In this document: one piece after another, positions 9,993 through 21,779 of the stretch
Position numbering within the stretch: position 1 is the first letter of the stretch
Layout: the number at the start of each line of letters is the position of its first letter
From: Curvularia sp. ZM96
Lineage: Eukaryota > Ascomycota > Dothideomycetes > Pleosporales > Pleosporaceae
DNA length: 64,000 bases
Direction of reading: 5' to 3'
Assembly: GCA_022457065.1 (NCBI GenBank)
Contig: JAJGBQ010000004.1
Span: forward strand, 620,001 to 684,000
The notes under the pieces: model-generated
What the model saw: the letters and a program-made list of their open reading frames with translations, nothing else
The model's database searches: none
Told to the model about the DNA's origin: nothing
Translations under genes and position numbers: made by a program

Positions 9993-12474
9993 ATGCCGTC
10001 TGCTGTGAAACCACCGCAGACCCTGTACGACAAGGTCTTCGAGGACCACATTGTCGAGGAGAAGGAGGATGGCACAATTCTGCTTTACATTGGTATGCTT
10101 TGGATTACAAAATCCGAGTCTTCCATACTAACCAATTTGCAGACAGGCATCTTGTCCACGAAGTGACATCACCAGTAGGCAAACCCCGGAACTGGTATCA
10201 GCCCCTCCAAAGCTCACAAAATCCCACAGCAAGCCTTTGAAGGTCTCCGCAATGCCGGTCGCAAAGTACGAAGACCTGACTGCACTCTTGCAACAGTAGA
10301 TCACGTATGTTACCAATCTCCATGGGCTGCCCGGCTACTAACATGGGCAGAACATCCCCACCGCCTCACGGAAGAATCTTACTACGACCGAGAAGTTTAT
10401 CGAGGAGGCCGATTCCCGGTTACAATGCATGACTCTCGAAGAGAACGTCAAGGCTTTCGACCTCACATACTTTGGCCTCGACGACAAGAGGCAGGGTATC
10501 GTGCACATTATTGGACCAGAACAAGGCTTCACGCTCCCTGGAACAACAGTTGTATGCGGTGACAGCCACACCTCTACACATGGCGCGTTCGGTGCCCTCG
10601 CCTTCGGTATCGGTACGAGTGAAGTCGAGCACGTTCTGGCGACACAGACCATCATCACCCAACGGAGTAAGAACATGAAGGTCCAGGTCGATGGCGAGCT
10701 GGGACCTGGTGTTGGCAGTAAGGACGTCATCCTGCACGTCATTGGCAAGATTGGCACCGCCGGAGGAACTGGTGCTGTCATCGAGTTTTGCGGTTCGGCT
10801 ATCCGCGGCCTGAGCATGGAGGCGCGCATGTCCATGTGCAACATGTCCATCGAAGGAGGCGCAAGAGCTGGTATGATTGCACCGGATCAGACTACTATCG
10901 ACTATTTGAAGGGAAGGCCGCTGGCGCCAAAGGTCGACAGCCCCGAGTGGAAGAAGGCATGCAACTACTGGCTCAGCCTGAAGTCGGATGAAGGCGCCAA
11001 GTACGACATTGAGGTCTTGATTGACGCAAAGGACATTGCGCCAACAGTGTCTTGGGGAACCTCGCCCCAGGACGTCGTTCCCATCACTGGTGTGGTTCCT
11101 GGCCCCGATGACTTCCAGGATGAGGTCAAGAAGGCGGCGTGTGAGCGCGCACTGAAGTACATGGGCTTGACTGCCGGTACTCCTATGCAGGAGATTTCTT
11201 TGGACAAGGTTTTCATTGGATCTTGCACCAACGCTCGTATCGAGGATTTGCGCTCTGCCGCACGAATCGTCAAAGGCAAGAAGGTTGCTTCCAACATTAA
11301 GCGTGCCATGATCGTGCCTGGATCTGGTCTCGTCAAGAAGCAGGCGGAAGCCGAAGGCCTCGACAAGATCTTCCTTGATGCTGGATTCGAGTGGAGAGAA
11401 GCCGGATGCTCAATGTGTCTTGGAATGAACCCTGACATCCTCTCTCCTGGCGAGAGATGTGCGTCAACATCAAACCGTAACTTCGAAGGTCGACAGGGTG
11501 CTGGTGGCCGAACCCACCTCATGTCGCCAGCCATGGCCGCTGCTGCCGCCATTGTAGGAAACCTGGCCGATGTACGAAAGATCGCACCTGAAGCCACCTC
11601 AACACACGCCTCGGGTTCGCCCAAGATCGAACTCGACGCTCACGTGGAGCCCCCAAGCAGTGATGAAGAGTTTGACAAGCTTATGGACCAGCCCAGCTCA
11701 GGACCACAACACACTGCTTCCAACACGCCCAGCACAGCAAGCGCGCCAGCAGGCATGCCCAAGTTTGAGACTCTCCGCGGATACGCAGCGCCCATGGACA
11801 TTGCAAACATCGACACCGATGCCATCATTCCCAAGCAATTCCTCAAGACAATCAAACGCTCCGGCCTCGGCACCGCCCTGTTCCACGGCTGGCGCTACGA
11901 GCCAGGCAGTGACAAGGAAAACCCAGATTTTGTCCTGAACAAAGAGCCTTACCGCAACTCGAAGATCTTGGTCTGCACTGGACCCAACTTTGGCTGCGGA
12001 TCAAGTCGAGAACACGCACCCTGGGCTCTCCTTGACTTTGGCATCAAGTGCATCATTGCACCATCCTTTGGTGACATCTTTTTCAACAACACATTCAAGA
12101 ACGGCATGCTTCCCATCCGCATCGAAGACACGGCCACCATCCAACGTATCGCTGACGAAGCGAGCGCCGGCAAGGAGATCGAGGTCGATCTGCCCAACCA
12201 AGTCATTCGCTCTGCCGATGGAACCGAGCTCGCGAAATTCGAAGTCGAGGAGTTCAGGAAACACTGCCTTGTCAATGGTCTGGACGATATCGGTCTGACC
12301 ATGGCAAGTGTCGACAAGATCGAGAAGCACGAACAGAAGCGTACTGCAGTCTGGCCGTGGCTGGATGGCAGCGGTTACCTGAGCAGACACGGCAAGGGCC
12401 CAGTTAAGATTCAGGCACAGCCTGTGCCCAAGACCAACAGAGGTGAGGAGCTCAAGGAGCCGCTCGAGTGGTAG
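9993..12474 (+). CDS. LEU1: 3-isopropylmalate dehydratase
   Basis: Exons 9993-10092, 10143-10174, 10230-10304, 10351-12474; 776 residues, the usual length of the fungal single-chain enzyme. It isomerises 2-isopropylmalate to 3-isopropylmalate in leucine synthesis, in the cytosol in yeast. The aconitase-type domain shows CGDSHTSTHGAFG, GSCTNARIEDLR and CSMCLGMNPD, whose cysteines bind the 4Fe-4S cluster. A linker at about residues 510-555 leads to the swivel domain with GPNFGCGSSREHAPW. Three tiny 5' exons are confirmed by continuous family sequence ([20 protein letters not shown], then ATVDHNIPT). All introns are 46-55 nt. Convergent with CDC73. Confidence 0.96.
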
Positions 12475-12928
12475 AAATGAGGAGATGAGAGGACAGAAAA
12501 AGTGATTTCGGCTTTGGCTTTTTATTTCGTAATTACGCAGGGTTACGTTTCGTTTGTGAATATCGGTGGGCAGGACACTCCTTGCTTTGGACCTCAGATA
12601 GCCTTGTATGAGAAACTAAATAATGACTGTTCAATGAAATATACACGAAGATATGGCATCACCAACGTCTGAATTGACGGATCTGGTATTCTAAAATTCA
12701 TTTTCTCAATGCAACTTCCCAGCACTTGGGCTGATGTAATAAAGCTGGCATGGTTTTCCAAAAAAAAAAAAGACATGCCCAAAGCTAAGTATGCTACTCC
12801 ATGCATGGTTTTTCTAACGCCCAAAACACCTACTTCGAGAGCAAAAAAAAAGGACGGCTATCCCATGCTGACAACTACACATTGACATATGCATGATGTG
12901 CAAAAGAAATCCAAATACCACATGCTCT
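12475..12928. other. Convergent 3' flanks of LEU1 and CDC73
   Basis: About 450 bp with A runs (near 12760 and 12845) that may be part of 3' UTR or polyadenylation signals. No gene is seen. Confidence 0.5.
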
Positions 12929-14280
12929 CTACCGTGCCTGTGGCCCAGCGAGTCCAGGCCCATCTCTCGTCCACCCACCCTTCCTCATACCATCCTCGAT
13001 CCTGCCCCAGATCCTCTCGACAACCTCCCTATCCCTCCACCTGCCCTTGTCACTGCCAGTCCACTTGTCCACGCCCACAGGCAGCACGCCACGACCCAGC
13101 TGCTTGACCGTCTCCGGCGGCTCCTCTGTGCTCCATCCGACATAGATACCGGGGTAGTTTGCAAACAGCTCGGCGGGCTGCGTGTACTTGTACGACTTGA
13201 ACTGCCAGAGTTGGCCGGTGGTGAAGATGGCGACGACACGGCTCCAGTAGGTGGGTTTGAACGAGGTGGTGCTGTCGACGCAGATGAAGGTGAGTGGTTG
13301 CGAGGATATCGAGGGCAGGAGACGCTGGATTTGGATCATGTTTGCGCTGGCGGAGGTCGAGGACGAGTCGGTGGTGTTGGGGGGCACGAAGACGCCATCG
13401 GATAAGAAGGTTTTTACGTTTGAAGTACGGAGGAGAGAAGAGGCGGAGGGGGAGAGAAGGATGATGGGTTGGAGGCGGCGCTGAGGACGCTTTTGAAGGT
13501 TTGCGACGAGAGCGGGTTGGGGAGGCGGGACTTTGGGGTCGGAGGGGCGCGCGCGAAGGAACGTCGCGGCGATTTTGCGGTAGGAGGAGAAGTCCTGTGG
13601 TGGGTGGTGGGTTAGTACAGGGTTTGTTTGTGAGGGTTTGCTTCCTTGACGTTTATACGTACGACGTTCTTGGTTCCTCGCAAGACACTGTTATGGTCGC
13701 CCATTTTCCGTTCGCCATCGTAAATCTGTAGTAACCGCGCGTCCATCATGCCTCCAGCACTGCCCACCTTGGTTCCTTTGCCAGCATCCACTGGAACGCC
13801 TTTTCCACTCGCAATGGCAGCGGCGTCGCCCGCAGCGGCACTCAGAGCGCCGCCATCTATAGCAGCGATACTATCACTGCTCTCCGTCTCTCCGCTCAGC
13901 CAAGCAATCAACTCGATCTTCTGTGCAAAAGTCAAGTTTTGCACGCTGCCTCCCGCACCACTTGGTAGCTCCTCATTCAGCGTCTGCACCGCGGCGAAGT
14001 AATCCGTGACAGAAGCATCCTTGTTGAGCCACGCAAAGTAGCAGCTGCGTAGATCGACAGGGTTGCCATCAGGCGCAAATCGCGTCGGTGTGCTTAGCGC
14101 AAAGTTGCGGTGTTCGCCTGAGTCGAAATTGAACGATATGTGCGTTGCTTGCGAGAGATCGCTGACGGTATCTGCAGGGGTGGGCGTTGCGCTTGTAGTG
14201 AGGATGGGCGCTGTGTTGGCTTTGATACTAAGACGAAGGTTGTAGAGCGCATCTGCGACTTCGGCTTCAGCGGCGGCCAT
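12929..14280 (-). CDS. CDC73: Paf1-complex subunit Cdc73 (parafibromin)
   Basis: Exons on the minus strand: 14280-13663 and 13594-12929, with a 68-nt phase-0 intron; 427 residues. The N-terminus has the Cdc73 opening (ALYNLRLSIKAN). The second exon holds the C-terminal Ras-like fold: QPIILLSPSASSLL, NVKTFLSDGVFVP, WSRVVAIFTTGQLWQFKSYK and a closing segment with PETVKQLGRGVLPVGVDKW. Cdc73 binds RNA polymerase II through Paf1C and promotes elongation-linked H2B ubiquitylation and H3K4 methylation. The frame stays open upstream to an ATG at 14388, but I prefer 14280 because the family starts there; the extra 36 residues would be Ser/Pro-rich. Confidence 0.92.
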
Positions 14281-17200
14281 GCTTGCGTTTTTTGGCGCGT
14301 CGGGCGCGTGCGATCGAGGAGCTGGGATGGAGGACGTTGGGAGTGCGGAAGTCGCTGTAGAGGAGTGCTGCGAGCTGTTTCGCGACAATGCGACGGGGGA
14401 GTTTTGGGGATGGCCGGGGTTTCTCCGATTGGGACGTGCCTCGGACTTCCGCCTCCAGCGTCTGGTTTTCTACACGACGTATTTGATCAATAGCTTGACA
14501 TCGAGATTTGATGGAACGATCAATAGCTTGATGGGCGCGTGTTCTCGAAACGAAGTTTGATATGTTCACTACTTTGAGAGTTCGCTCCACCTTACACGTT
14601 GGCTGCAAGATACCATGACAGAGGCACATCAAACTGCGTGAGTATATCCTGCACCTTCTGGAATATATTATGAGTTGGAATGCGAGTGTGATTCATATCT
14701 TGTTTTCATTTTTAAGAGCGTGCCTACGTTGTATAATTAATATGACTTTGATTTGTTTCCAACCTTGTACCTACATTGATGCATAGTACGACGCGTATAA
14801 GCATACTTAATCTGCTTATCAGCCATTGAGATATTTAGTTGGACTGCGCAATGCCAAAATTCTAGGTCGTGTAACTGAGCATATTCGGTAGGCAATGTCT
14901 ACGCGGGGAAAGCTGCTCTAGTCTAACATGAAATTGCTTTCAGTGAAACTCTGCTAACCCCTTTCTCGAGATGTAAACGCTCTAGAACAAAGTAGTTGCT
15001 GATTTGAGCAGGCTCTGTTCTAGTGCATCTCATCGAATGCTTGTAGCAAGAACTGTAATACGGTTCATCCACATTCATATTGTTCACAAAGTTTAAAGCC
15101 AATATAAACTCGCGGTTAAATGTCACGTGCCATTCTCTTGGTCCAGATAAAAATGATATAACAGGTGCGATGGGGTCATTCAGTAAATTGGGCCAATTGC
15201 ATACCGTCGCTCGACCCGAATCACGCATGGTTAGCTTGGCCTCGCACGAGGAAAAGTTTGTAAACTCGAAGCACTAGATGTGATCATTAAGAAGACCGTG
15301 TTTGTCTTAGAAACTTTTAGCACTCGCATACCAAGTATAAGGACTTTTTCTATAGAATGGCCTGACCTAGTTTAAGATGACTGTGATAGATAATCCTAAA
15401 ATATGCATGTATGCCATATACGTGTTCCTATAACTAAACTACCTCCTCTCTTGCTTCAAATACAGGGTATGACTATCCTTTTCTTCAAAACATCACTCAT
15501 ATCTCTCCTTCATTCTCACGATACCACGACTCAGTGGCCTCATAACGCAATTGGATCCTGCACGTGCGGCAATAGTACCAAACAGCAATTTCTATAGGAT
15601 TCTATCAGCTGTGCTACAGCAATGTGCCCCACTTTGTTGGACTGAGAGCTCCGTTTGAATCACTTATGGTCTCGTAGCACGTGGCCTCAGGCTTGGCGCT
15701 GCCTCCTCCTGTCTGATACCTCCAGCTACCCACTACTCTCTACCAATCACACAACAAACTCGACTACTAGCTTTCTGTTAATATATCATTTTGAATCCGA
15801 ACATTGTTTATGAACTTGCCTCAAAGACATTGTGGCCGGCACCCACCTCCCTAACTTTGAAAGACCGGCTACCTCAACTCAAATGCGGTTGAGACGTAGC
15901 AGCCGCTCAGATGGGTGCCAACAACAAGTATACCCGTTTATGTCGTCCTTTAATCTTACTACTAATCACCAATAGGTTTAAACAACCATCGCTATGGCCA
16001 CTGGACACCACAAGTCAATTGCAGGATAAGCAACCATCAACGGCATTCACTCTAGCAAGCACTTCGGTAACTAGCATCATACCGGTCTCACTATACCAAT
16101 GGCAACCTCGCCATCAAACCATCCACCCTCCCGGTGCTTCCAACTTTCTTTAACTTGAGCTACTCAATATCCGACACTCAACTTGATCAGCAACATGCAC
16201 CTGAAACACCAACTCGAGCAAGCATTCTGTCGCGTATTCCGTATTGAACGGGCACAAAATATATACATGAGCCGTCCGCTCTGCTGCTTGCTGTGGCTTC
16301 GAACGTCACCTTGATCGATCCATGGTGGAACAACGAAAAAATCACCGACATCGCTTGTAGATAGCAACGATGCGTAAGTCACTTGCTACCACTCATTGCA
16401 TCTCACTAATAACACTATATCAGACTCTTCTCTTCTCATGTACTCCTATCGCACTCCACCTCACTTCACGTCACCAAGTTCCAAGTACCCTAGCTACATC
16501 CCACCAGCCCGATCAACAGCCTCTCATTTTGAAGCAGCGTGGCTTCTACCTTAATGGAAGGTCCCCGACCACATGTGTCGGTGCGATGTCACTCCAGCGA
16601 TTTCAGGTGAGAATGGCTTTGCGATCATAGCAGCGGTGATACGACGATGTGGTGGGGGTCCGGGAACGGCGATGGGCTTCTGGGAATCCGGCTCGCGTTG
16701 CGTTTGCATTAACAGAAGGTTGCCCGGCATTATGCACGGTGTCAATGTCGCTCTGGCGTGTTGGTGCAGTAGAGGCTCGGGATGGGTTGGTGGATGGGTG
16801 TTGTAGAGTGGTGACGAGAAAGTCTTCAATGTATTGAGTGCACTGAGATTGGTATTGTATGGCGGGATTGAAGGAAGAGAATTGCATATGGCTCATAATA
16901 TCTGAATTTATAGTCGTGGTACTTCAACGGAAAATCTAGACACTCTTCGTCGCTTTGGAAATGAGCATCATCAAGGACTTTATGTTAGCAACGTCAGATT
17001 CGAAGTTGCATTCCAAAAACAACACCGTTGAAAATCGAGCGAGGTAACTTCTGTATAACTGAAATACAATAATGCTGGGTATATAAGGGTATGAAGGAGA
17101 GCGAGTACAGAAAGGTCAAAATGAAGCTATGTGAAATCGTCTAGAAACCGGTGGGCCAGCAGCATGCAGCCCACCAACCCGTTATCACCACAGATGCTGG

Positions 17201-17318
17201 AACGACGAATACCAAACAAGCTTTTGGTCAAGTTTCAAAAAGGTAAAGGAGAGTTTTTTTCGAGGGCAAACATGAAAGACATGGATAAAGACTAGCAGCG
17301 CCTGCCTGTAGAATCCAT
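14281..17318. other. Long gene-poor spacer
   Basis: About 3 kb between CDC73 and the Zn2Cys6 factor, somewhat AT-richer than the coding blocks. I see no transposon motif, terminal repeat or RNA gene. One low-confidence ORF (16603-16896, minus) is listed separately. Confidence 0.5.
16603..16896 (-). CDS. Possible small protein, unknown
   Basis: A 97-codon frame starting with ATG, polar, rich in Ser, Thr, Asn and Arg (for example PSRASTAPTRQSDIDTV). No domain, signal peptide or membrane segment. It may be an exon of a larger gene, or a chance frame. Isolated in a 3-kb spacer. Confidence 0.22.
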   Translation of the reverse strand: MSHMQFSSFNPAIQYQSQCTQYIEDFLVTTLQHPSTNPSRASTAPTRQSDIDTVHNAGQPSVNANATRAGFPEAHRRSRTPTTSSYHRCYDRKAILT

Positions 17319-19393
17319 TTACACGGTTCCGAGCAAGAATTTCCAGTGAAAGTCATTGCTGGTCACGTCGAAAGAAGGATTCACGTCTCGCAGACTGGGC
17401 AGCTTCTCCGATCCATTTGCGACACCGCCGTTGATCTTTGGCAGGGCAAGATTATGCAGTAACGATACTGTTCGGCCTGATCCGGTCGAAAGCTCAAAGG
17501 TGGTGCCGTTGGGACTTCCCCTACCGGGTGCGTCGTGCAGCGCCATCCGCATAGTAGACGTTATGCGACGGAATCGCTCAAAGGCGTCTTCTCGGTCACT
17601 GCGCGTATCCCGTGGACGCGGCATCTGCGAGGAGATTTGGTCGCGGTAGTAGTCGAACGTCCGTGTAAGCTGCAGCTCGCTGGGGTCCCAGCCGGGGATG
17701 TGCGAGGCGTGGAGGGCTAGCTTGCTCAGACTGGTGATCGTGTTTACTAGGTTGAGCCAGTCGATTAATGAGACTGAGTCAAATTGGCTAGTGGATAGTT
17801 TGGTGCTGTTTTCGAGGAATTGTTCAATTGATCGCACGTATGTCACGCGCAGCGACAGTTGGAAGCCCGAGGCCCAGGGCGTGCAGTCGCGATCTACGAG
17901 GTCGACGGAAGCTGCAATTCGATAGAGATGTATGCGGGCGGCGAGTTGTAGCCATTGCAGTGTTGCTGATATGCTATTAGTATTGCATCGATCAAGCTTC
18001 AATAGGGCATGCTTACCGAAATCATTCGCCTGCAACTTGGATGCAAGACGAATGTTTTCCCATTTCTCACTCAGACGATTGACTTGCGTGCGCACAACGA
18101 TTGCTTGCTCTGACTGGCTGCGGAACGTCTCCTCCACATCTTCCATGTATTGGCAGACATCCATCAATATCGGAAGCACTGTATCTGTCTTGTTTTCCCA
18201 GGAAGAGGCTAGTTCAGAGGCGTAGTTTCGAAGTGTAGTAGTGTGTGACATGGAGCGTGCCTTCAAGGGTTGCATTAAACCAATGTTGGACGATAGGTAG
18301 TAGCATCCCAGGTAAGCGCGTTTTGCCTCTTTGTCCCTAGGATCGTCCTTGTGCAGAGGACTCCTTGCGGCCCTGGATATGTTGTCCAGGCCAAGGTCAT
18401 GTGCGATCCCCAGGCACAGCTGAAGAAGCAAGGTGATTGAGACGGCCTGAGCGTCCATGTAGTGGTGGTGCCACGCTATAAAGATCAGCAGTCCCTGAAG
18501 CAGATCAAGGCTCTTTTCGCCTTTCATGATTTTGACCATGACCACTTTTCGAAATTCTTGACTTAGGGTGTATCGGAGCTGTGGAGAGTCGTACGAAGCG
18601 ACCGTTAATACAGCGAACATCAACATTGGACGGGTTTGGAACAGATCCTGGCAGCGGCAATCCCTCGGGAGAATCACAAACGGGAAGAAATCGACCATGC
18701 CACGGTATGTGTCGAGCAGCATTTGCATGTGCACCATACTGATGGATCGGATGACAGGGTCCAGTCGGCCAAGACATGCAAGAGTGTCGTTGAAAGATTC
18801 CCAGATCGGCAGTGAATTTTCCGATTGGGATCCGGGGCCTGGAAGATGTGCAGAACTAGGTGTTACCGGCAGAGGCACGGTCTGAGTGAGCGTTTGTTTT
18901 GCGGCTGGGGCTGGCTGAGCCGTCTCCAGAGCCGCAAGTTGGGAGGGAATAGTGACTACCGAGGGTAAAGTGGTTTGCGCTGGCGACGGTGCCATAGTCG
19001 CAACAATGGCAGACAACTTGTCGAGCTTCTTATCAAAGTCGCGCAGTTTGCTGGGAGCCTGGCCTTCAGCGCGCGCCTTTGCTGGCCGTCTGCGGGCGAC
19101 ATGTTCTACACATTCGACTCTGGCCTTCTGGCACCTGGGGCACGTGTTAGTGAATGTGGAGTAAGGAACAACGGCGGAGTCGGGTAAACATGCCTCTGAC
19201 AGATGCTGGGAGTATCCGAGGGCACGCATCGGACCTTGTGTTTTCGACATCTTTCGCAGGCAAAGGCGTTGCCTATCCTCCCTTCTCTTGCGTCCATTGT
19301 GGGAGCAAGGCTGGCAGACTTAGGAGAAGGAGAGCCATCGGCCTCCGGTTGCGCCCTCGCGGAGGTCGCGCTCGTGTGGGGAAGTCCGATCAT
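17319..19393 (-). CDS. Zn2Cys6 transcription factor
   Basis: Exons on the minus strand: 19393-19194, 19134-18017, 17965-17319; 654 residues. The N-terminus carries a complete binuclear zinc cluster, CERCRKHKVRC...CQRCQKARVEC (about residues 46-75), split by a 59-nt intron. Only a GC donor (AG/GCATGT) keeps all six cysteines in register; the GT donor nearby destroys the fifth. The middle (about residues 200-420) is helical, like the fungal-specific transcription factor region. A second intron (17966-18016, GTAAGC, branch TACTAAT, ATCAG) is 51 nt with no in-frame stop, so unspliced mRNA would also translate. Head-to-head with the isochorismatase-like gene, which it may control. Targets cannot be read from sequence. 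Confidence 0.85.
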
Positions 19394-19921
19394 ATGCCAA
19401 GGCCGGGGTCGAGGTTCCTGTGTGAGATGAAGGGCTCCAGGGACGGGTATTGGATGGTGCCAGGAATCAACACTGCGCTGACAGGCCGAATGGCGACACG
19501 GTAGGCCATTGCATCAGAGCACGAGAGTCTCAAAGGCATGCAGCCGCGGGTTTGTTCATGTGGCAGTGCGAAATCAACAAGATACCTCGGGTAGTATGGG
19601 CGTCGGCGCATCAATGGCCCGCGCGATCTACGGCTGCATGCTTCCGAGGCGGCGGAAGCTGCCCAGGGCGCCTCCGGATGGTCCGAAGATCCGACCAACC
19701 TTGCTGTGTCGGCATTGCGTCCTTATGATATAACAAGCGTGACCGTCTTGCGTAGAGGAGGCAGGGCTGCGACGCTGGCTGGGTGTTGCTGGATAGCAGA
19801 CGGCTCGACCCGTAGACTCGACGCTACCGCCATAGTAGTTCCGGTGTTTGCGTGTGCCGCCTTGATCATGACTGACCTACTACCAACCCCCCGACGACGA
19901 CTGACTGACTGACGACGAGAC
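19394..19921. promoter_or_regulatory. Divergent promoter, TF / isochorismatase-like gene
   Basis: 528 bp between the two starts and presumably regulatory for both. ORFs here have no motif. CGG triplets, the half-sites of Zn2Cys6 proteins, occur (for example near 19650), but no clear paired site is claimed. Confidence 0.45.
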
Positions 19922-20630
19922 ATGGCAGACCAAGCCCCGAGTGTCCACGGGAGCGGCTTTGCAGCAAAGATAGGATGGGGCGGCCGACCGGCCCTCCTAC
20001 TCGTCGACGTCTGCAAAGCCTACTGGAGTGAAAACAGCCCACTTGACACGAGGGCAAACCCTGCGTCTGCGGCTGCGCCCGCAGCCATTGCGAGACTCGT
20101 CGACGCCGCACGCCAAGGAAAGGTGCCGTTAATCTGGACCCGGGTAGAGTATACGGAGCCGGACATGGCGGATGCGGGACTGTTCTTCTGCAAAGTGCCA
20201 CTGCTCGACGTCTTCCAGCGGGGCAAAGAGACTGGCCTCGAGAGTTGGCTTCCCGGCCTGGAGCCTGCTGCGGGTGAAGTCGTCATCTCCAAGCGGTATC
20301 CCTCTGCCTTCTTCGCGACCGACCTTGCCACGAGGCTCCAGCTCTCTAATGCCGATACCCTGGTCATCTGCGGTGTCAGTACCAGTGGTTGTGTGCGCGC
20401 GACCACCCTGGATGCCATGTGCCTAGGGTTCCGACCGATGGTGTGCCCTGATCTGGCTATGCGCCCGTCGATGTGGACGTTGCTGACCATGCCCCCAGGT
20501 TGTCGGCGAGGCGTGCGGTGATCGATCACGTGCTGTCCACGACGCGAATATCACCGACATGGGCGCCAAGATGGCTGACGTGGTGTCCGAGCACGAGGCA
20601 ATTGAGAAGCTCAAGGCTGGATGGCTTTGA
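19922..20630 (+). CDS. Isochorismatase-fold cysteine hydrolase
   Basis: Exons 19922-20440 and 20499-20630; 216 residues, normal for the family. The fold signature is clear: ALLLVDVCKAYW with the candidate catalytic Asp29, VVISKRYPSAFF with Lys124, and ICGVSTSGCVRATTLDA with nucleophile Cys157. Splicing the 58-nt intron joins GFRPM to VVGEACGDRSRAVHDANITD, the usual C-terminal motif. Members include isochorismatases, nicotinamidases, N-carbamoylsarcosine amidases and ureidoacrylate hydrolases. The shape is nearest the N-carbamoylsarcosine amidase-like branch, but the substrate is not known. Divergent from the Zn2Cys6 factor, so it is a plausible target of it. Confidence 0.85.
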
Positions 20631-21779
20631 ATACAGATGCATTCTCCTGCATGAACCCCGCCAGGCTCGCCTTCCCATCTTGCCGCTTTCCACTCCCCCC
20701 GTCTTGGCCCTTGATTTTAAGTTCGGAATTTGACTTTAGGGCTGGTTGTTTTCTGCGTTACACAAACGACCGTAGCAGGACCGAGCCAACAATTAGCATA
20801 ATGAGAGCAATAGACGAAGATGTTCAAAGCACAGGACCAACCAAACGCCCCTCGGCTCGCCACATGTAACCTCTAGTGTTTTGATTATCGACGAAGGAAC
20901 CAGACATGGCGCATTTGCACTTTCCCGTTTGCTACTGCCCGCTTGGGTTGGCATGTTGACACGCGTGCAGTACCCGACCTCGCAGATACTTTGTCACTAT
21001 GCCAACCACATCCAAGCAAAACTCAACTAGTTCACACCACTGCATACACACAATGTCGACAAAGCCCGCGGAGTGTACTCACACACACTCGCTACGAGCC
21101 CGTCTGCACAGCCCATCACTGCACGGCCATCTTCAATTCTTCAGTATGCAAAGGCTCACCCCGTCGGTTCCCCTATCACGCCACACGCCCCATCCTGATG
21201 CCGAGCCAATCCCCGACTGCATATGGGAGTGCTGCGGGTGCCGAAGGCGATGGCAGACAAAAGAGATGGGTTACGTATGCATCGGGTGCAGTCACACATA
21301 CTCAGTCGAGTGCTGTAGTCTCGCTGGCTAGGGCCCACCTCCCAGACGACGGTAGAGAGTATGTAAGATAGTCGTCAACGGAACTCGAATGGAACAAGTT
21401 TCTTAAATTTCATTTGGACCCCACTGATGATACCGTAGGCTTAGCAAGTAACTGAGCCACGAATGCTGGCTATCCCTAGACAGTTGCCTCCTCATACCCC
21501 AGTGCATGTTCGCATTGCCGCCATTACAAACTTTACTCTTCAGTACTGGTTCGCGTTTCCCTTCTGTTGGTTAACAACCAACTGACCATACTCATTCCCA
21601 GACAATTCTACCATATTAGCCCCTACGCCCTTCATGTAGGAGCTGATCCCCTATGTCCATTTCATGCTTCCGCCCTGATTTTCACATCAGTCGCGGCGAT
21701 TATCTGATATTTCCTACACATCATGTGCTTATCATGCGCCTGCTTACCGCAAGTCGGGTGTGTGTGTCACATGCGTTCT
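20631..21779. other. Spacer with one possible small gene
   Basis: 1.15 kb between the hydrolase and the GNAT gene. Apart from the small Cys-rich ORF at 20999-21331, nothing is recognised. Confidence 0.45.
20999..21331 (+). CDS. Possible small cysteine-rich zinc-ribbon-like protein
   Basis: A 110-codon frame. The first 70 residues are Ser/His/Thr-rich and featureless. The end carries a compact Cys/His block, WECCGCRRRW...VCIGCSHTYSVECC, resembling two CxxC knuckles plus His and Cys. Short fungal proteins with a WxCCxC opening and a C-terminal CxxCxH motif are common and uncharacterised. Translation could also start at the ATG at 21053. The Cys/His spacing is the only support. Confidence 0.4.
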   Translation: MPTTSKQNSTSSHHCIHTMSTKPAECTHTHSLRARLHSPSLHGHLQFFSMQRLTPSVPLSRHTPHPDAEPIPDCIWECCGCRRRWQTKEMGYVCIGCSHTYSVECCSLAG

